Source: an uncultured Clostridium sp. (lineage in GTDB: Bacteria > Bacillota > Clostridia > TANB77 > CAG-508). From it: a DNA stretch of 20,915 nt. Within the stretch, counting starts at the first letter, position 1; each line of letters opens with the position of its first letter. Under the pieces are notes generated by a model. The model made no database searches. It saw nothing but the letters and a program-made list of their open reading frames with translations, and was not told where the DNA came from. Shown here piece after piece: positions 1 to 5,802 of the stretch. Position numbers and translations under genes: made by a program. The stretch spans positions 1 to 20,915 of the forward strand of contig CATLUC010000016.1 in the NCBI GenBank assembly GCA_950059165.1. Direction: 5' to 3'.

Positions 1-6
1 GTACAT
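1..6 (-). CDS. ileS: Start of T-box-controlled aminoacyl-tRNA synthetase (probable IleRS), partial
   Basis: Only the first two codons (ATG TAC, Met-Tyr) are inside the window; the gene runs off the left edge on the minus strand. A strong ribosome site, GAGGAGG, lies seven bases upstream of the ATG. The upstream leader is a T-box riboswitch, which in Bacillota controls aminoacyl-tRNA synthetases or amino-acid biosynthesis and transport genes. The most likely specifier codon is AUC (Ile), and clostridial IleRS proteins commonly begin Met-Tyr-Lys-Lys. The identity is therefore an inference from leader plus two residues; a Tyr or Leu gene is possible if the specifier register is different. Confidence 0.5.
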
Positions 7-20
7 AAAAATTCCTCCTC

Positions 21-133
21 TTTGGGTGTTTTTGGGGACAGACCTTAAAAACACCCTAAATTTTGTTACTTATCTATTTGTTTTTTATTTTTTCTTAGGG
101 TGTTTTTAAGGTCTGTCCCCAAAAACACCCAAA
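21..133. repeat. REP/BIME-like perfect palindrome, 39-bp arms
   Basis: Positions 21-59 and 95-133 are exact reverse complements, separated by a 35-base AT-rich loop. Each arm is itself a small hairpin: GGGTGTTTTT and AAAAACACCC pair around a GGGGACAGACCTT loop. Two REP-like hairpins in opposite orientation are the structure of a BIME. The GGGGACAGACC/GGTCTGTCCCC core resembles sequences mobilised by Y1 (IS200/IS605, RAYT-type) transposases; that family assignment is from memory, and no transposase is in the window. The element sits in the leader of the synthetase gene, between T-box terminator and Shine-Dalgarno. Confidence 0.85.
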
Positions 134-139
134 TCTGGT

Positions 140-405
140 AAACAAAAAAATCTTTTCATCCTGCTTGTTTAGGACGAAAAGATTTTGTTTTCCGCGGTAC
201 CACCTAAGTTAGTAAATAATTTGTTTTATTTACTCTCTTTGTTATCTTTAACGCAGATTTACGGCTAATTTACTGTTATTTCAATTTAGCGACGAACTAA
301 GGTGATAACAAATAATTTTTACCTGCCAAAATTCCACCATTCTTTGACTCTCTCTTAGTTATTGTATTATTTGCCTTGTCCTTGTTATTGTTTTTTCAAT
401 ATTGC
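140..405 (-). promoter_or_regulatory. T-box riboswitch leader
   Basis: The minus strand carries the canonical T-box AGGTGGTACCGCGG at 192-205, the sequence that pairs with the uncharged tRNA acceptor end. A terminator with the typical CGTCCT segment follows at 147-186. Stem I is closed by AACTAAG (354-360) pairing with CTTAGTT (296-302); AGAGAG, a likely kink-turn element, follows the 5' strand. The best specifier is AUC (304-306), followed by the usual A, indicating isoleucine. Uncharged tRNA would stabilise the antiterminator and let transcription reach the synthetase gene. Confidence 0.93.
147..186 (-). terminator. T-box regulated rho-independent terminator
   Basis: A 16-bp stem (147-162 with 171-186, one G-T pair) around an 8-base loop is followed on the minus strand by a T run. 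It contains the CGTCCT segment commonly found downstream of T-box sequences, and is mutually exclusive with the antiterminator formed by the T-box at 192-205. Confidence 0.9.
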
Positions 406-410
406 TTTAT

Positions 411-438
411 ATTATATCACAATTTTTGCGTTTTGCAA
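411..438 (-). promoter_or_regulatory. SigA-type promoter for the T-box transcript
   Basis: On the minus strand TTGCAA (433-438) and a perfect TATAAT (411-416) are separated by 16 bases. Transcription would start near 404, just before the T-box stem I. Confidence 0.65.
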
Positions 439-472
439 CAGTTTTTGATTAACTTTTTGCATTTCGCAAAAC

Positions 473-576
473 TTTTTGGGACAGGCCAAAAAAGTTTTGA
501 TGTTTTTTGAAAAAGATGTGTCCCAAAATGGACAAAATGTCCAAAAGGAAACGTCCCCAAATGTCCCAATGGACAG
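473..576. repeat. Degenerate cluster related to the 21-133 palindrome
   Basis: TTTTTGGGACAGGCC (473-487) resembles the TTTTTGGGGACAGACC of the palindrome at the left edge, and GTGTCCCAAAA (518-528) resembles its complement, so this may be a decayed copy. It is followed by short self-complementary units such as TGTCCCAATGGACA and TGGACAAAATGTCCA up to 576. The cluster ends next to the disA ribosome site. It is not coding: an open frame across it is an accident of the repeats. Confidence 0.5.
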
Positions 577-591
577 AAAGGAGAATTAGAG

Positions 592-1671
592 TTGAGAACA
601 GGCAAGGAAGACAACATTACAGAAATTTTGAAACTAATTGCGCCAGGAACCCCAATAAGAAACGGACTAGAAAATATTTTAAGAGCAAGAACAGGAGCTT
701 TATTATTAATCACAGACAAAAACGAAGTATTAAAAGAAGTAGTTGATGGTGGATTTACAATAAATGAAGATTATTCTTCATCAAAATTATATGAATTAGC
801 AAAAATGGATGGGGCGATAGTGTTAAGTGGAGATTTAAAAAAGATACTATATGCAAATGCACAATTAATACCATCACATGAAATATCAACATTAGAGACA
901 GGTACAAGACATAGAACTGCTGAAAGAACAGCAAAACAAACAGGAGAATTAGTAATAAGTATCTCGCAAAGAAGAAGCATAATTACAGTTTTCAAAGGTA
1001 GTGACAGGTATATACTAGAAGATACAGACGTTGTATTAAACAAAGCAAACCAAGCAATACAAACACTGGAAAAATATAAGAAAGTATTTGATAATAAGCT
1101 AAACATCTTGAATGAATATGAATTTAATGATATAGTAACATTACAAAATGTAATAGTTGCAATTCAAAGAGCCGAAATGGTTATGAAAATAGTAGAAGAG
1201 ATACAAAGGCAGATATATGAATTAGGCAATGACGGAAGGCTTGTAAAAATGCAACTTGAAGAGTTGATAGGTGGACTAGAAAAAGAAGAAGAGCTTATTA
1301 TAAAAGATTATATTGTACCAGGCAAAAAGAAAATAACTCCTAAAAAAGTAATTGAAAAGTTGAACGAACTAGAATATGAAGAACTATCAAGAGAAACAGT
1401 AATAGCGAAATTGCTAGGATATGAGACATTTGATAATTATGACGAAGTGGGAGTATACACAAAAGGATATAGGATTTTAAATAAAATACCAAGAATGCCA
1501 AACAATATAGTAGAAAATCTAATTGGTTCATTCAAATCATTCCAACACATACTAGCAGCTGACATAGAAAGTTTAGACGATGTAGAAGGAATAGGAGAAG
1601 TAAGGGCAAGAACAATAAAGCAATCTTTAAAAAGGATGCAAGAGCAATTTATTTTTGATAATTTAATTTAA
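592..1671 (+). CDS. disA: DNA integrity scanning diadenylate cyclase DisA
   Basis: DisA condenses two ATP into c-di-AMP and slides on DNA, stalling cyclase activity at branched structures. The 359-residue length matches the family. The N-terminal DAC domain shows the catalytic Asp-Gly-Ala motif (residues 73-75) and the nucleotide-binding Arg-His-Arg motif (106-108, in TGTRHRTAERTA). A helical spine fills about 150-290, and a C-terminal helix-hairpin-helix DNA-binding segment, DDVEGIGEVRARTIKQSL, lies near 329-346. The start is TTG at 592, chosen because AAAGGAG (577-583) sits eight bases upstream and the protein then begins as DisA usually does. It lies 51 bases before the cyclophilin gene and may be co-transcribed with it. 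Two CGG trinucleotides in the gene (663, 1233) are out of frame and harmless. Confidence 0.97.
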   Translation: MRTGKEDNITEILKLIAPGTPIRNGLENILRARTGALLLITDKNEVLKEVVDGGFTINEDYSSSKLYELAKMDGAIVLSGDLKKILYANAQLIPSHEISTLETGTRHRTAERTAKQTGELVISISQRRSIITVFKGSDRYILEDTDVVLNKANQAIQTLEKYKKVFDNKLNILNEYEFNDIVTLQNVIVAIQRAEMVMKIVEEIQRQIYELGNDGRLVKMQLEELIGGLEKEEELIIKDYIVPGKKKITPKKVIEKLNELEYEELSRETVIAKLLGYETFDNYDEVGVYTKGYRILNKIPRMPNNIVENLIGSFKSFQHILAADIESLDDVEGIGEVRARTIKQSLKRMQEQFIFDNLI

Positions 1672-1722
1672 AATTATAAATAAACAGAAGCAAAAGCTTC
1701 AAAGAAGAAAAGGAGAAGAAAA

Positions 1723-2517
1723 ATGAAAACAAAAAATATTATATGGATAATTGCATTAATTTTAGTAATAATATTACTAGCAACAGTAGGATATGGATAC
1801 TATAAAAAAGCAACTATGAAAGTTGAAAATCCAATAGCAACAATGGAAGTAGAGAATTTTGGAACAATAAAAATTGAATTATACCCAGATTTAGCACCAG
1901 AAACAGTAGCAAACTTTGTAACACTTGCAAACAGGGGATTTTATGACGGATTAACTTTCCACAGAGTAGTAAAAGATTTTATGATACAAGGTGGAGATAA
2001 AGCAGGAACAGGAAGTGGATCAGCAACATTAGCAGACTTGAAAGACGGTGGAGAAGATAAAGAATACACAATAAAAGGTGAATTTATATCAAATGGAGTT
2101 AACAATAAATTGAAATTTGAAGAAGGGGTTATTGGTATGGCAAGAAATGACTATACTCAATATTCTCAAAGCTTAGCAGAAGAATCTTACAACTCAGGAA
2201 GTTCACAATTCTTTATTATGACAAAAGAAACAACATCATTAAATGGATACTATACATCTTTTGGTAAAGTAATTGAAGGTATGGATGTAGTACATAAAAT
2301 AGAAGAAGTTGAAGTAAAAGCAAATAGCGAAGGCGAAGAAAGCTCAGCAAATGCAGAAGTTAGCACACCAGTAAATCCAGTTAAAATTACATCTATTAAG
2401 GTTGAAACAAATGGTGTGAATTATGGAGAACCAAAGACTTTAGAACCATTTAATTATATGAATTGGTTGTATTCTCAATATGGTATTGACCCAAATAACT
2501 TATCAACAGCACAATAA
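1723..2517 (+). CDS. Membrane-anchored cyclophilin-type peptidyl-prolyl isomerase
   Basis: This 264-residue protein begins with an uncleaved-looking membrane anchor (about residues 5-26, very hydrophobic), placing the rest outside the membrane. The cyclophilin fold starts near residue 38, with the conserved LAPETVANF region, the catalytic FHR motif (79-81) followed by FMIQGGD, and a later SSQFFIMT segment. It should catalyse cis-trans isomerisation of prolyl bonds in exported or surface proteins. A family-untypical tail of about 60 residues rich in Ser, Asn and Pro follows the domain. The ribosome site AAGGAG lies close to the ATG. No lipobox cysteine is visible, so it is a transmembrane-anchored rather than lipoprotein form. 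Confidence 0.93.
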   Translation: MKTKNIIWIIALILVIILLATVGYGYYKKATMKVENPIATMEVENFGTIKIELYPDLAPETVANFVTLANRGFYDGLTFHRVVKDFMIQGGDKAGTGSGSATLADLKDGGEDKEYTIKGEFISNGVNNKLKFEEGVIGMARNDYTQYSQSLAEESYNSGSSQFFIMTKETTSLNGYYTSFGKVIEGMDVVHKIEEVEVKANSEGEESSANAEVSTPVNPVKITSIKVETNGVNYGEPKTLEPFNYMNWLYSQYGIDPNNLSTAQ

Positions 2518-2551
2518 AAAGATAGTGATTTTCTCGTTATATTAATTTCAA

Positions 2552-2592
2552 AGTCCACAAGTAAGGCAACAAAGCAACTTTTCTTGTGGACT
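2552..2592. other. Hairpin after the cyclophilin gene
   Basis: AGTCCACAAG (2552-2561) pairs perfectly with CTTGTGGACT (2583-2592) over a 21-base loop. There is no T run after the stem on either strand, so it is not a textbook rho-independent terminator; it could be a 3' stability structure or weak terminator. Confidence 0.5.
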
Positions 2593-2627
2593 ATATAAAA
2601 AAATTAATAGAAAATTTAAAAAAACAG

Positions 2628-2657
2628 TTGACAAATGGGGTGCGAATTAGTTATAAT
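2628..2657 (+). promoter_or_regulatory. tRNA-His promoter
   Basis: A perfect TTGACA (2628-2633) and perfect TATAAT (2652-2657) are spaced by 18 bases; the tRNA-His gene begins 40 bases downstream. Confidence 0.85.
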
Positions 2658-2696
2658 ATTAAATGTGCTCGAGGTTTAAAGGTGCACGTGAACAAT

Positions 2697-2774
2697 GGTG
2701 GATGTAGCGTAGTTGGTTAACGCGCCAGTTTGTGGCACTGGAGACCGTGGGTTCGAGTCCCATCTTCCACCCCA
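2697..2774 (+). tRNA. tRNA-His(GTG)
   Basis: The cloverleaf includes anticodon stem CCAGT/ACTGG around loop TTGTGGC (anticodon GTG), T arm GTGGG-TTCGAGT-CCCAT, and an encoded CCA. The extra 5' G (2697) opposite C73 is the G-1 identity element specific to tRNA-His. The acceptor stem has one T-T mismatch at the sixth pair. Confidence 0.93.
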
Positions 2775-2783
2775 TAAATATAT

Positions 2784-2822
2784 TGGGCTGTAGCCAAGCG
2801 ATAAGGCACCAGACTTTGACTC
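2784..2822 (+). pseudogene. 5' half of a tRNA-Gln(TTG), broken in the anticodon arm
   Basis: The 39 bases match the 5' half of a tRNA-Gln: acceptor strand TGGGCTG, the D arm, and CCAGACTTTGACTC through the anticodon loop. Then the expected CTGG 3' anticodon strand, T arm and acceptor are absent. It differs from the intact tRNA-Gln at 2969 in D-loop and anticodon-stem bases, so it is the remnant of a second, different tRNA-Gln gene rather than a simple duplication. Confidence 0.8.
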
Positions 2823-2858
2823 TTTATCGTTTCAAAGTAATTCCAAACTCGCAAAGGC

Positions 2859-2888
2859 TTGACACATATAGAGTTTGAATGATATACT
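2859..2888 (+). promoter_or_regulatory. Candidate promoter for tRNA-Gln
   Basis: TTGACA (2859-2864) and TATACT (2883-2888) are spaced by 18 bases, upstream of the intact tRNA-Gln. It lies in the segment that replaced the 3' half of the broken tRNA-Gln. Confidence 0.5.
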
Positions 2889-2968
2889 ATTTTTGAAATT
2901 TGCCAATGTCAAACAGAATGTCAAACAAACTCATCATAAAACAAATTTTTAAATTTAATATTAAACAT

Positions 2969-3043
2969 TGGGCTGTAGCCAAGTGGTAAGGCATATGACT
3001 TTGACTCATACATGCGCTAGTTCGAATCTAGCCAGCCCAGCCA
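2969..3043 (+). tRNA. tRNA-Gln(TTG)
   Basis: Complete cloverleaf: acceptor TGGGCTG/CAGCCCA, anticodon arm TATGA-CTTTGAC-TCATA with anticodon TTG, T arm GCTAG-TTCGAAT-CTAGC, discriminator G and encoded CCA. Its 3' end forms the left edge of the integrated element. Confidence 0.94.
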
Positions 3044-3047
3044 AATT
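3038..3047 (+). other. Candidate attL core
   Basis: CAGCCAAATT overlaps the last six bases of tRNA-Gln and recurs exactly at 11591-11600. Confidence 0.5.
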
Positions 3048-3129
3048 TCCCTTATAAGAACAAAATCATATACTTTATAGGGGGATTCGCTATTAACTAT
3101 CAATTATCATAGAAAAATGATGAAATAAG

Positions 3130-3166
3130 CCTTATATTATATATATAACATATATATAATATAAGG
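3130..3166. other. AT-rich perfect hairpin
   Basis: A 17-bp perfect inverted repeat (3130-3146 and 3150-3166) around AAC. It begins and ends CCTTATATT/AATATAAGG and is followed by TATTTT, so it could end transcription from the tRNA cluster or be a recombination-arm structure inside the element. It lies in the 300-base gene-free stretch at the element's left end. Confidence 0.6.
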
Positions 3167-3189
3167 TATTTTAATTAAAAATAAGAATT

Positions 3190-3281
3190 GGAACCAGTTT
3201 TGATTTTGGGAGACTTTATATATCAAGATATATAATTTATCATTTTTGATTTTTAAGTCTCCCAGTTTCAAACCTAGTTCC
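3190..3281. repeat. Long imperfect inverted repeat at the element's left end
   Basis: Arms 3190-3216 and 3255-3281 match at 22 of 27 positions; the best-paired part is TGGGAGACTT/AAGTCTCCCA. The 38-base centre is AT-rich. It lies downstream of the minus-strand gene at 3352. It may be an attachment-region arm, a single-strand hairpin origin or a strong 3' structure; the sequence does not decide. Confidence 0.6.
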
Positions 3282-3351
3282 TAGATTTTATCAATAAATA
3301 TAAAATAAATATGATTTTTCAGTATGTACCTATAAACTCATCACAATTTGA

Positions 3352-3741
3352 TTATTTCAAACTCTTTTTTGTTTCTTCTCTTTGTCTTGTTTTCAAACTT
3401 TTTTCAGTATCAATAAATTCAGGAATTGTTTTGCCATCAAATATGATTTTGTTTTCCTTAAACTCTTTGATATAATCTTCTAGTTTTTTGTTTTGGTCCT
3501 TTTCTTCTTTTGCTATTTTAGAATACCAAATGACTTCTGTAACTTTTCTTGCTTTCCTTTCTTTTTCACAAAAAGCTGTGTAACCCTCTGCAAATGTTAT
3601 AAAGTAAAGATTTCCTTGTTTTTCAACTTTTCCTAATGTGTTTTCATATCCTTTTGTTTTTCTAAAACATTTTTCTTTCATCTCTTTTGTAACATCTACT
3701 TTTTCAATATCTTTTGTAAGTGCTTGATTTGTTTGTTTCAT
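3352..3741 (-). CDS. Hypothetical soluble protein of the element (129 aa)
   Basis: I do not recognise this protein. It is 129 residues, highly charged and rich in Lys and Glu, with no signal peptide or membrane segment. The central part (WYSKIAKEEKDQNKKLEDYI) is probably helical, and the C-terminus ends in a basic Lys/Arg-rich tail. The ribosome site AAAGGA precedes the ATG. It is the left-most gene of the element and points toward attL, the position often held by accessory or cargo genes. No in-frame CGG codon occurs. Confidence that it is expressed is good because of length, ribosome site and codon use matching its neighbours; its function is unknown. Confidence 0.7.
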   Translation of the reverse strand: MKQTNQALTKDIEKVDVTKEMKEKCFRKTKGYENTLGKVEKQGNLYFITFAEGYTAFCEKERKARKVTEVIWYSKIAKEEKDQNKKLEDYIKEFKENKIIFDGKTIPEFIDTEKSLKTRQREETKKSLK

Positions 3742-3814
3742 AGCTTTTCATCCTTTCTTTATTTTATATTTATAATTATAAAGAGTAAAGTCAAAAGCGT
3801 CCATAGAAAATGTG

Positions 3815-3852
3815 AAAAAAAGGCGAATTTTCAATATTTTTCGCCTTTTTCA
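3815..3852 (-). terminator. Bidirectional terminator
   Basis: AAAAAGGCGAA and TTCGCCTTTTT pair around a short loop, with A and T runs on both sides. On the minus strand it follows the small gene ending at 3881. Its sequence is almost the same as the terminator at 4252-4286. Confidence 0.85.
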
Positions 3853-3880
3853 TATATAACCACAATAAAAATGATTAGCT

Positions 3881-4039
3881 TTATAGTGTGACATAATTAT
3901 CATCAAATGTATTAGTATTAAAATTTGCATTGATTTCTTGGAATCTGTTCTCACTAACCAAATGTTGTTTTAATCTTGTACCAGTAACTTTATAAAATAG
4001 TTCTTTTTCTTCTTCTGTAAATAAGTCTCTTTGTTTCAT
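3881..4039 (-). CDS. Small hypothetical protein (52 aa)
   Basis: An ATG at 4037-4039 (minus strand), preceded by an AAAGAAAGGA ribosome site, opens a 52-residue frame that closes with TAA at 3881. The product begins MKQRDLFTEEEKELFYKVTG and is rich in charged and Asn residues, with no membrane segment. A terminator lies directly downstream, and another lies upstream at 4252, so it is probably a single-gene unit. The start, MKQ, matches the start of the 129-residue neighbour (MKQTNQ), which hints at a shared expression signal but no wider homology is visible. Function unknown. Confidence 0.6.
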   Translation of the reverse strand: MKQRDLFTEEEKELFYKVTGTRLKQHLVSENRFQEINANFNTNTFDDNYVTL

Positions 4040-4192
4040 TTTACATTTTCCTTTCTTTAATGGATTTTTATATTATGATTATAAAATCCATTAAAACAGA
4101 AGTAAATATAAAATGGTACAATTTTAATTTTGTTTTACAACTCAATGTAAAGTACGCCGTTTTTTATAAAAAGAATTTTTATTTTATGCTAT

Positions 4193-4224
4193 ATTATATA
4201 CTTAATATTGAAATTTCTTTGCAA
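4193..4224 (-). promoter_or_regulatory. Possible promoter for the 52-aa gene
   Basis: On the minus strand TTGCAA (4219-4224) lies 18 bases before TATATA (4195-4200), with TATAAT (4193-4198) overlapping. The roughly 150-base leader between it and 4039 has no gene; an open frame on the plus strand here lacks a ribosome site and looks spurious. Confidence 0.35.
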
Positions 4225-4251
4225 GTTTTCTTTATACTAGATATAAAATAG

Positions 4252-4286
4252 AAAAAGGCGTTTTTTCAATATTTTCGCCTTTTTGT
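4252..4286 (-). terminator. Terminator of the zinc-ribbon gene
   Basis: AAAAAGGCG and CGCCTTTTT pair around a TTTTTTCAATATTTT loop. It follows the minus-strand gene ending at 4307 and is a near copy of the terminator at 3815-3852, including the TTTTCAATATTTT loop. Confidence 0.85.
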
Positions 4287-4306
4287 AATTTTGTATGTAA
4301 TTACAA

Positions 4307-4543
4307 TTAACCACTTATAAATATAATAATAATAGGAAAGCCAATTAAAAGCATAATACCTATTATAAATTTCCAAATTGTAACAGGTTTTCCATTCATA
4401 CCATAATATAAAACATTATTATTTTTTGACTGATCTGTTTCTTGATAATTAGTTTGATTATTGTTTGCATTTACTTTTGTTTTACAATAAGGACACTCAT
4501 CAGCAATACTGGTGATTTGTTTACCACAATTTTGACAATACAT
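4307..4543 (-). CDS. Small zinc-ribbon membrane protein (78 aa)
   Basis: The N-terminus, MYCQNCGKQI, with Cys3, Cys6, Cys17 and Cys20 forms a zinc-ribbon of the type found at the start of many small Bacillota membrane proteins. A linker rich in Asn and Gln follows, and a single transmembrane helix occupies about residues 57-76, ending almost at the C-terminus. The ribbon would face the cytoplasm. GGAGG lies just upstream of the ATG, and only 14 bases separate the gene from the pilin-like gene before it, so the two form an operon ended by the terminator at 4252. Function unknown; possibly a membrane-bound accessory factor for its neighbour. Confidence 0.75.
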   Translation of the reverse strand: MYCQNCGKQITSIADECPYCKTKVNANNNQTNYQETDQSKNNNVLYYGMNGKPVTIWKFIIGIMLLIGFPIIIIFISG

Positions 4544-4557
4544 TTTTTATACCTCCA

Positions 4558-5070
4558 TTATTTTATAGTAATCAATGCACCTATTTGTTCTGTATTATTT
4601 CCAGAAAATTCATAATCAAATAAATAATAATCTGTTCCAATTCTTCTAACATAAAGAGTATATATGAAGTTACTATCAAATATATAGGTTATTTCATATT
4701 CTTTTGCTTCTTCTGGTGTATATCCTTTTTCAATAAGTATATCTTCTGTATTATAAGCACCAAAAACCCATTCTTTACTATTAGGATTAGAAAACCAATA
4801 ATTATTTTTATCTTCGCTTTTAACCATTTGTCCTAACAATTCAAAGTCTTTTTTTGATATTGTTCCAGTAAAGTTTGAATTATCTTTTGAACTATATTCA
4901 AGTGCATTCATAATTTTTGTAATTTCACTTCTAAAATTCAAATAAGCAGTTTTCTCTTCATTAGTTAGTTTATGCCCGTCTTTGTAGTTAGCAATATAAA
5001 TAATTATACCTATTACTATTACAACAATAATAATTATTGCTATTAAGCTAATTCCTTTTTGATTTCTCAT
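4558..5070 (-). CDS. Pseudopilin-like secreted/membrane protein (170 aa)
   Basis: The N-terminus (MRNQKGISLIAIIIIVVIVI) resembles a type IV prepilin leader: a short basic leader ending in Gly6, then a long hydrophobic helix. The glutamate usually found at mature position 5 is replaced by Ala, so pilus assembly in the usual way is doubtful. The remaining 140 residues are a soluble domain rich in Tyr, Asn and Glu, probably outside the membrane. A ribosome site GGGGG is present upstream of the ATG. It is the first gene of a two-gene unit with the zinc-ribbon protein. It is not typical phage content and may be surface cargo of the element. Function unknown. Confidence 0.7.
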   Translation of the reverse strand: MRNQKGISLIAIIIIVVIVIGIIIYIANYKDGHKLTNEEKTAYLNFRSEITKIMNALEYSSKDNSNFTGTISKKDFELLGQMVKSEDKNNYWFSNPNSKEWVFGAYNTEDILIEKGYTPEEAKEYEITYIFDSNFIYTLYVRRIGTDYYLFDYEFSGNNTEQIGALITIK

Positions 5071-5124
5071 TAAAATTCACCCCCTTATCTCTTGTAAAAT
5101 TTCTAAAATATATCACAAAATATT

Positions 5125-5325
5125 TTATTCTCTGTTGTATTTCTCTATAATAAAATCGACTTGCTCATTTGATAATCTGTTATTGACTTTTGCTAATCGT
5201 AAAAGTGCTTTTATATTTTCCCATTTCATTGATTTGCAATATCCTTGATTTGTTAGTTCTATGTATTCTACGATTTCTTCAAATATGTAGTAGGGGATAT
5301 TGAAGTCTTTATTTATTCTTTCCAT
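5125..5325 (-). CDS. Small hypothetical protein (66 aa)
   Basis: A 66-residue acidic, mostly helical protein (MERINKDFNIPYYIFEEIVE at the start) without membrane or signal segment. AGAGG lies about eight bases upstream of the ATG. It is separated by 54 bases from the pilin-like gene and could be co-transcribed with it. It diverges from the RHH gene at 5453 across a 127-base intergenic region with repeated TTGCAAT motifs. I do not recognise the family; small helical proteins of this kind are common in clostridial mobile elements. Confidence 0.65.
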   Translation of the reverse strand: MERINKDFNIPYYIFEEIVEYIELTNQGYCKSMKWENIKALLRLAKVNNRLSNEQVDFIIEKYNRE

Positions 5326-5380
5326 TTCTTGTACCTCTTGTGATATTACATTTTTATTTTATCAAAAACATATAAAATAA

Positions 5381-5452
5381 GCAATACATTTTGCAATGCT
5401 TTTTTATTTTAATTTTTGCAATACAATACCTATGTATAGGAGGTAATGCAAA
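5381..5452. promoter_or_regulatory. Repeated TTGCAAT motifs before the first RHH gene
   Basis: TTGCAAT occurs at 5391-5397 and 5416-5422, GCAATAC at 5381-5387 and 5418-5424, and ATGCAAAA at 5446-5453; CCTAT-GT-ATAGG (5429-5440) is a small palindrome touching the ribosome site. This is a plausible autoregulatory operator region between two divergent genes. Confidence 0.35.
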
Positions 5453-5638
5453 ATGGCTTTTCAAATAAAACCTAATAGAAAAGAAACTGAAAATAAAACA
5501 ATAAGATTTCCAATTCCTTTAATTGAAAATATTGAAAAAGCGATACAAGGGCAAAATGTAACTTTTTCAAGATTTGTTATTCAAGCTTGTGAGTATGCTT
5601 TGAACAATTTAGATGATACTCGAAAAGGTAGTAAGTAA
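5453..5638 (+). CDS. Ribbon-helix-helix-like DNA-binding protein (61 aa)
   Basis: The 61-residue protein has a short basic N-terminus, a probable beta strand (TIRFPIPL), and two helices (LIENIEKAIQ and FSRFVIQACEYALNNL), the layout of Arc/CopG/MetJ-type ribbon-helix-helix repressors. Such dimers bind palindromic operators by inserting the paired strand in the major groove. A perfect AGGAGG precedes the ATG. It begins with the same MAFxI as the next small gene, which suggests a related pair. It may repress its own promoter or act with the origin or replication protein of the element. No CGG codon is present; a CGA arginine codon near the end is read normally. Confidence 0.65.
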   Translation: MAFQIKPNRKETENKTIRFPIPLIENIEKAIQGQNVTFSRFVIQACEYALNNLDDTRKGSK

Positions 5639-5697
5639 AATTGCTATCTTTTAATGTTTTTGACTAGACCATATTATCAAAGTTTAAAAATAAAGTC

Positions 5698-5785
5698 AAC
5701 TATTTTTAGTTCGTAAATAGTTCTTTTTCAAACTATACATATTTTCACTAAAATTGTAAAATGCTAATATAAACTAAAAATAGTT
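5698..5785. promoter_or_regulatory. Paired 14-bp operators before the second RHH gene
   Basis: AACTATTTTTAGTT (5698-5711) and AACTAAAAATAGTT (5772-5785) are exact reverse complements, and each is itself a palindrome with 5-bp arms. An additional TAGTTC half-site lies at 5718-5723. The second copy ends three bases before the ribosome site of the gene at 5803. This layout suits a dimeric or tetrameric repressor, probably that gene's own product. Confidence 0.6.
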
Positions 5786-5802
5786 CAAAGGTGGTGCATA
5801 AT

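Noticed and set aside
21..133. CRISPR or simple terminator
   Set aside because: Only two copies in inverted orientation with nested hairpins; no spacer array and no proper T run for a terminator.
507..746. Plus-strand open frame overlapping the disA start
   Set aside because: It lies in another frame over a repeat cluster and inside disA, and its sequence is a low-quality Lys/Arg-rich string.
2521..2620. Rho-independent terminator after the cyclophilin gene
   Set aside because: The stem is good but no T run follows on the plus strand, so it is recorded only as a hairpin.
2784..3043. A single tRNA-Gln interrupted by an intron
   Set aside because: The 5' anticodon-stem strand CCAGA does not pair with the only available 3' half (TCATA), and the downstream copy is complete on its own.
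4060..4251. Plus-strand 63-codon frame
   Set aside because: No ribosome site, composition is that of AT-rich intergenic DNA, and minus-strand promoter-like signals lie across it.
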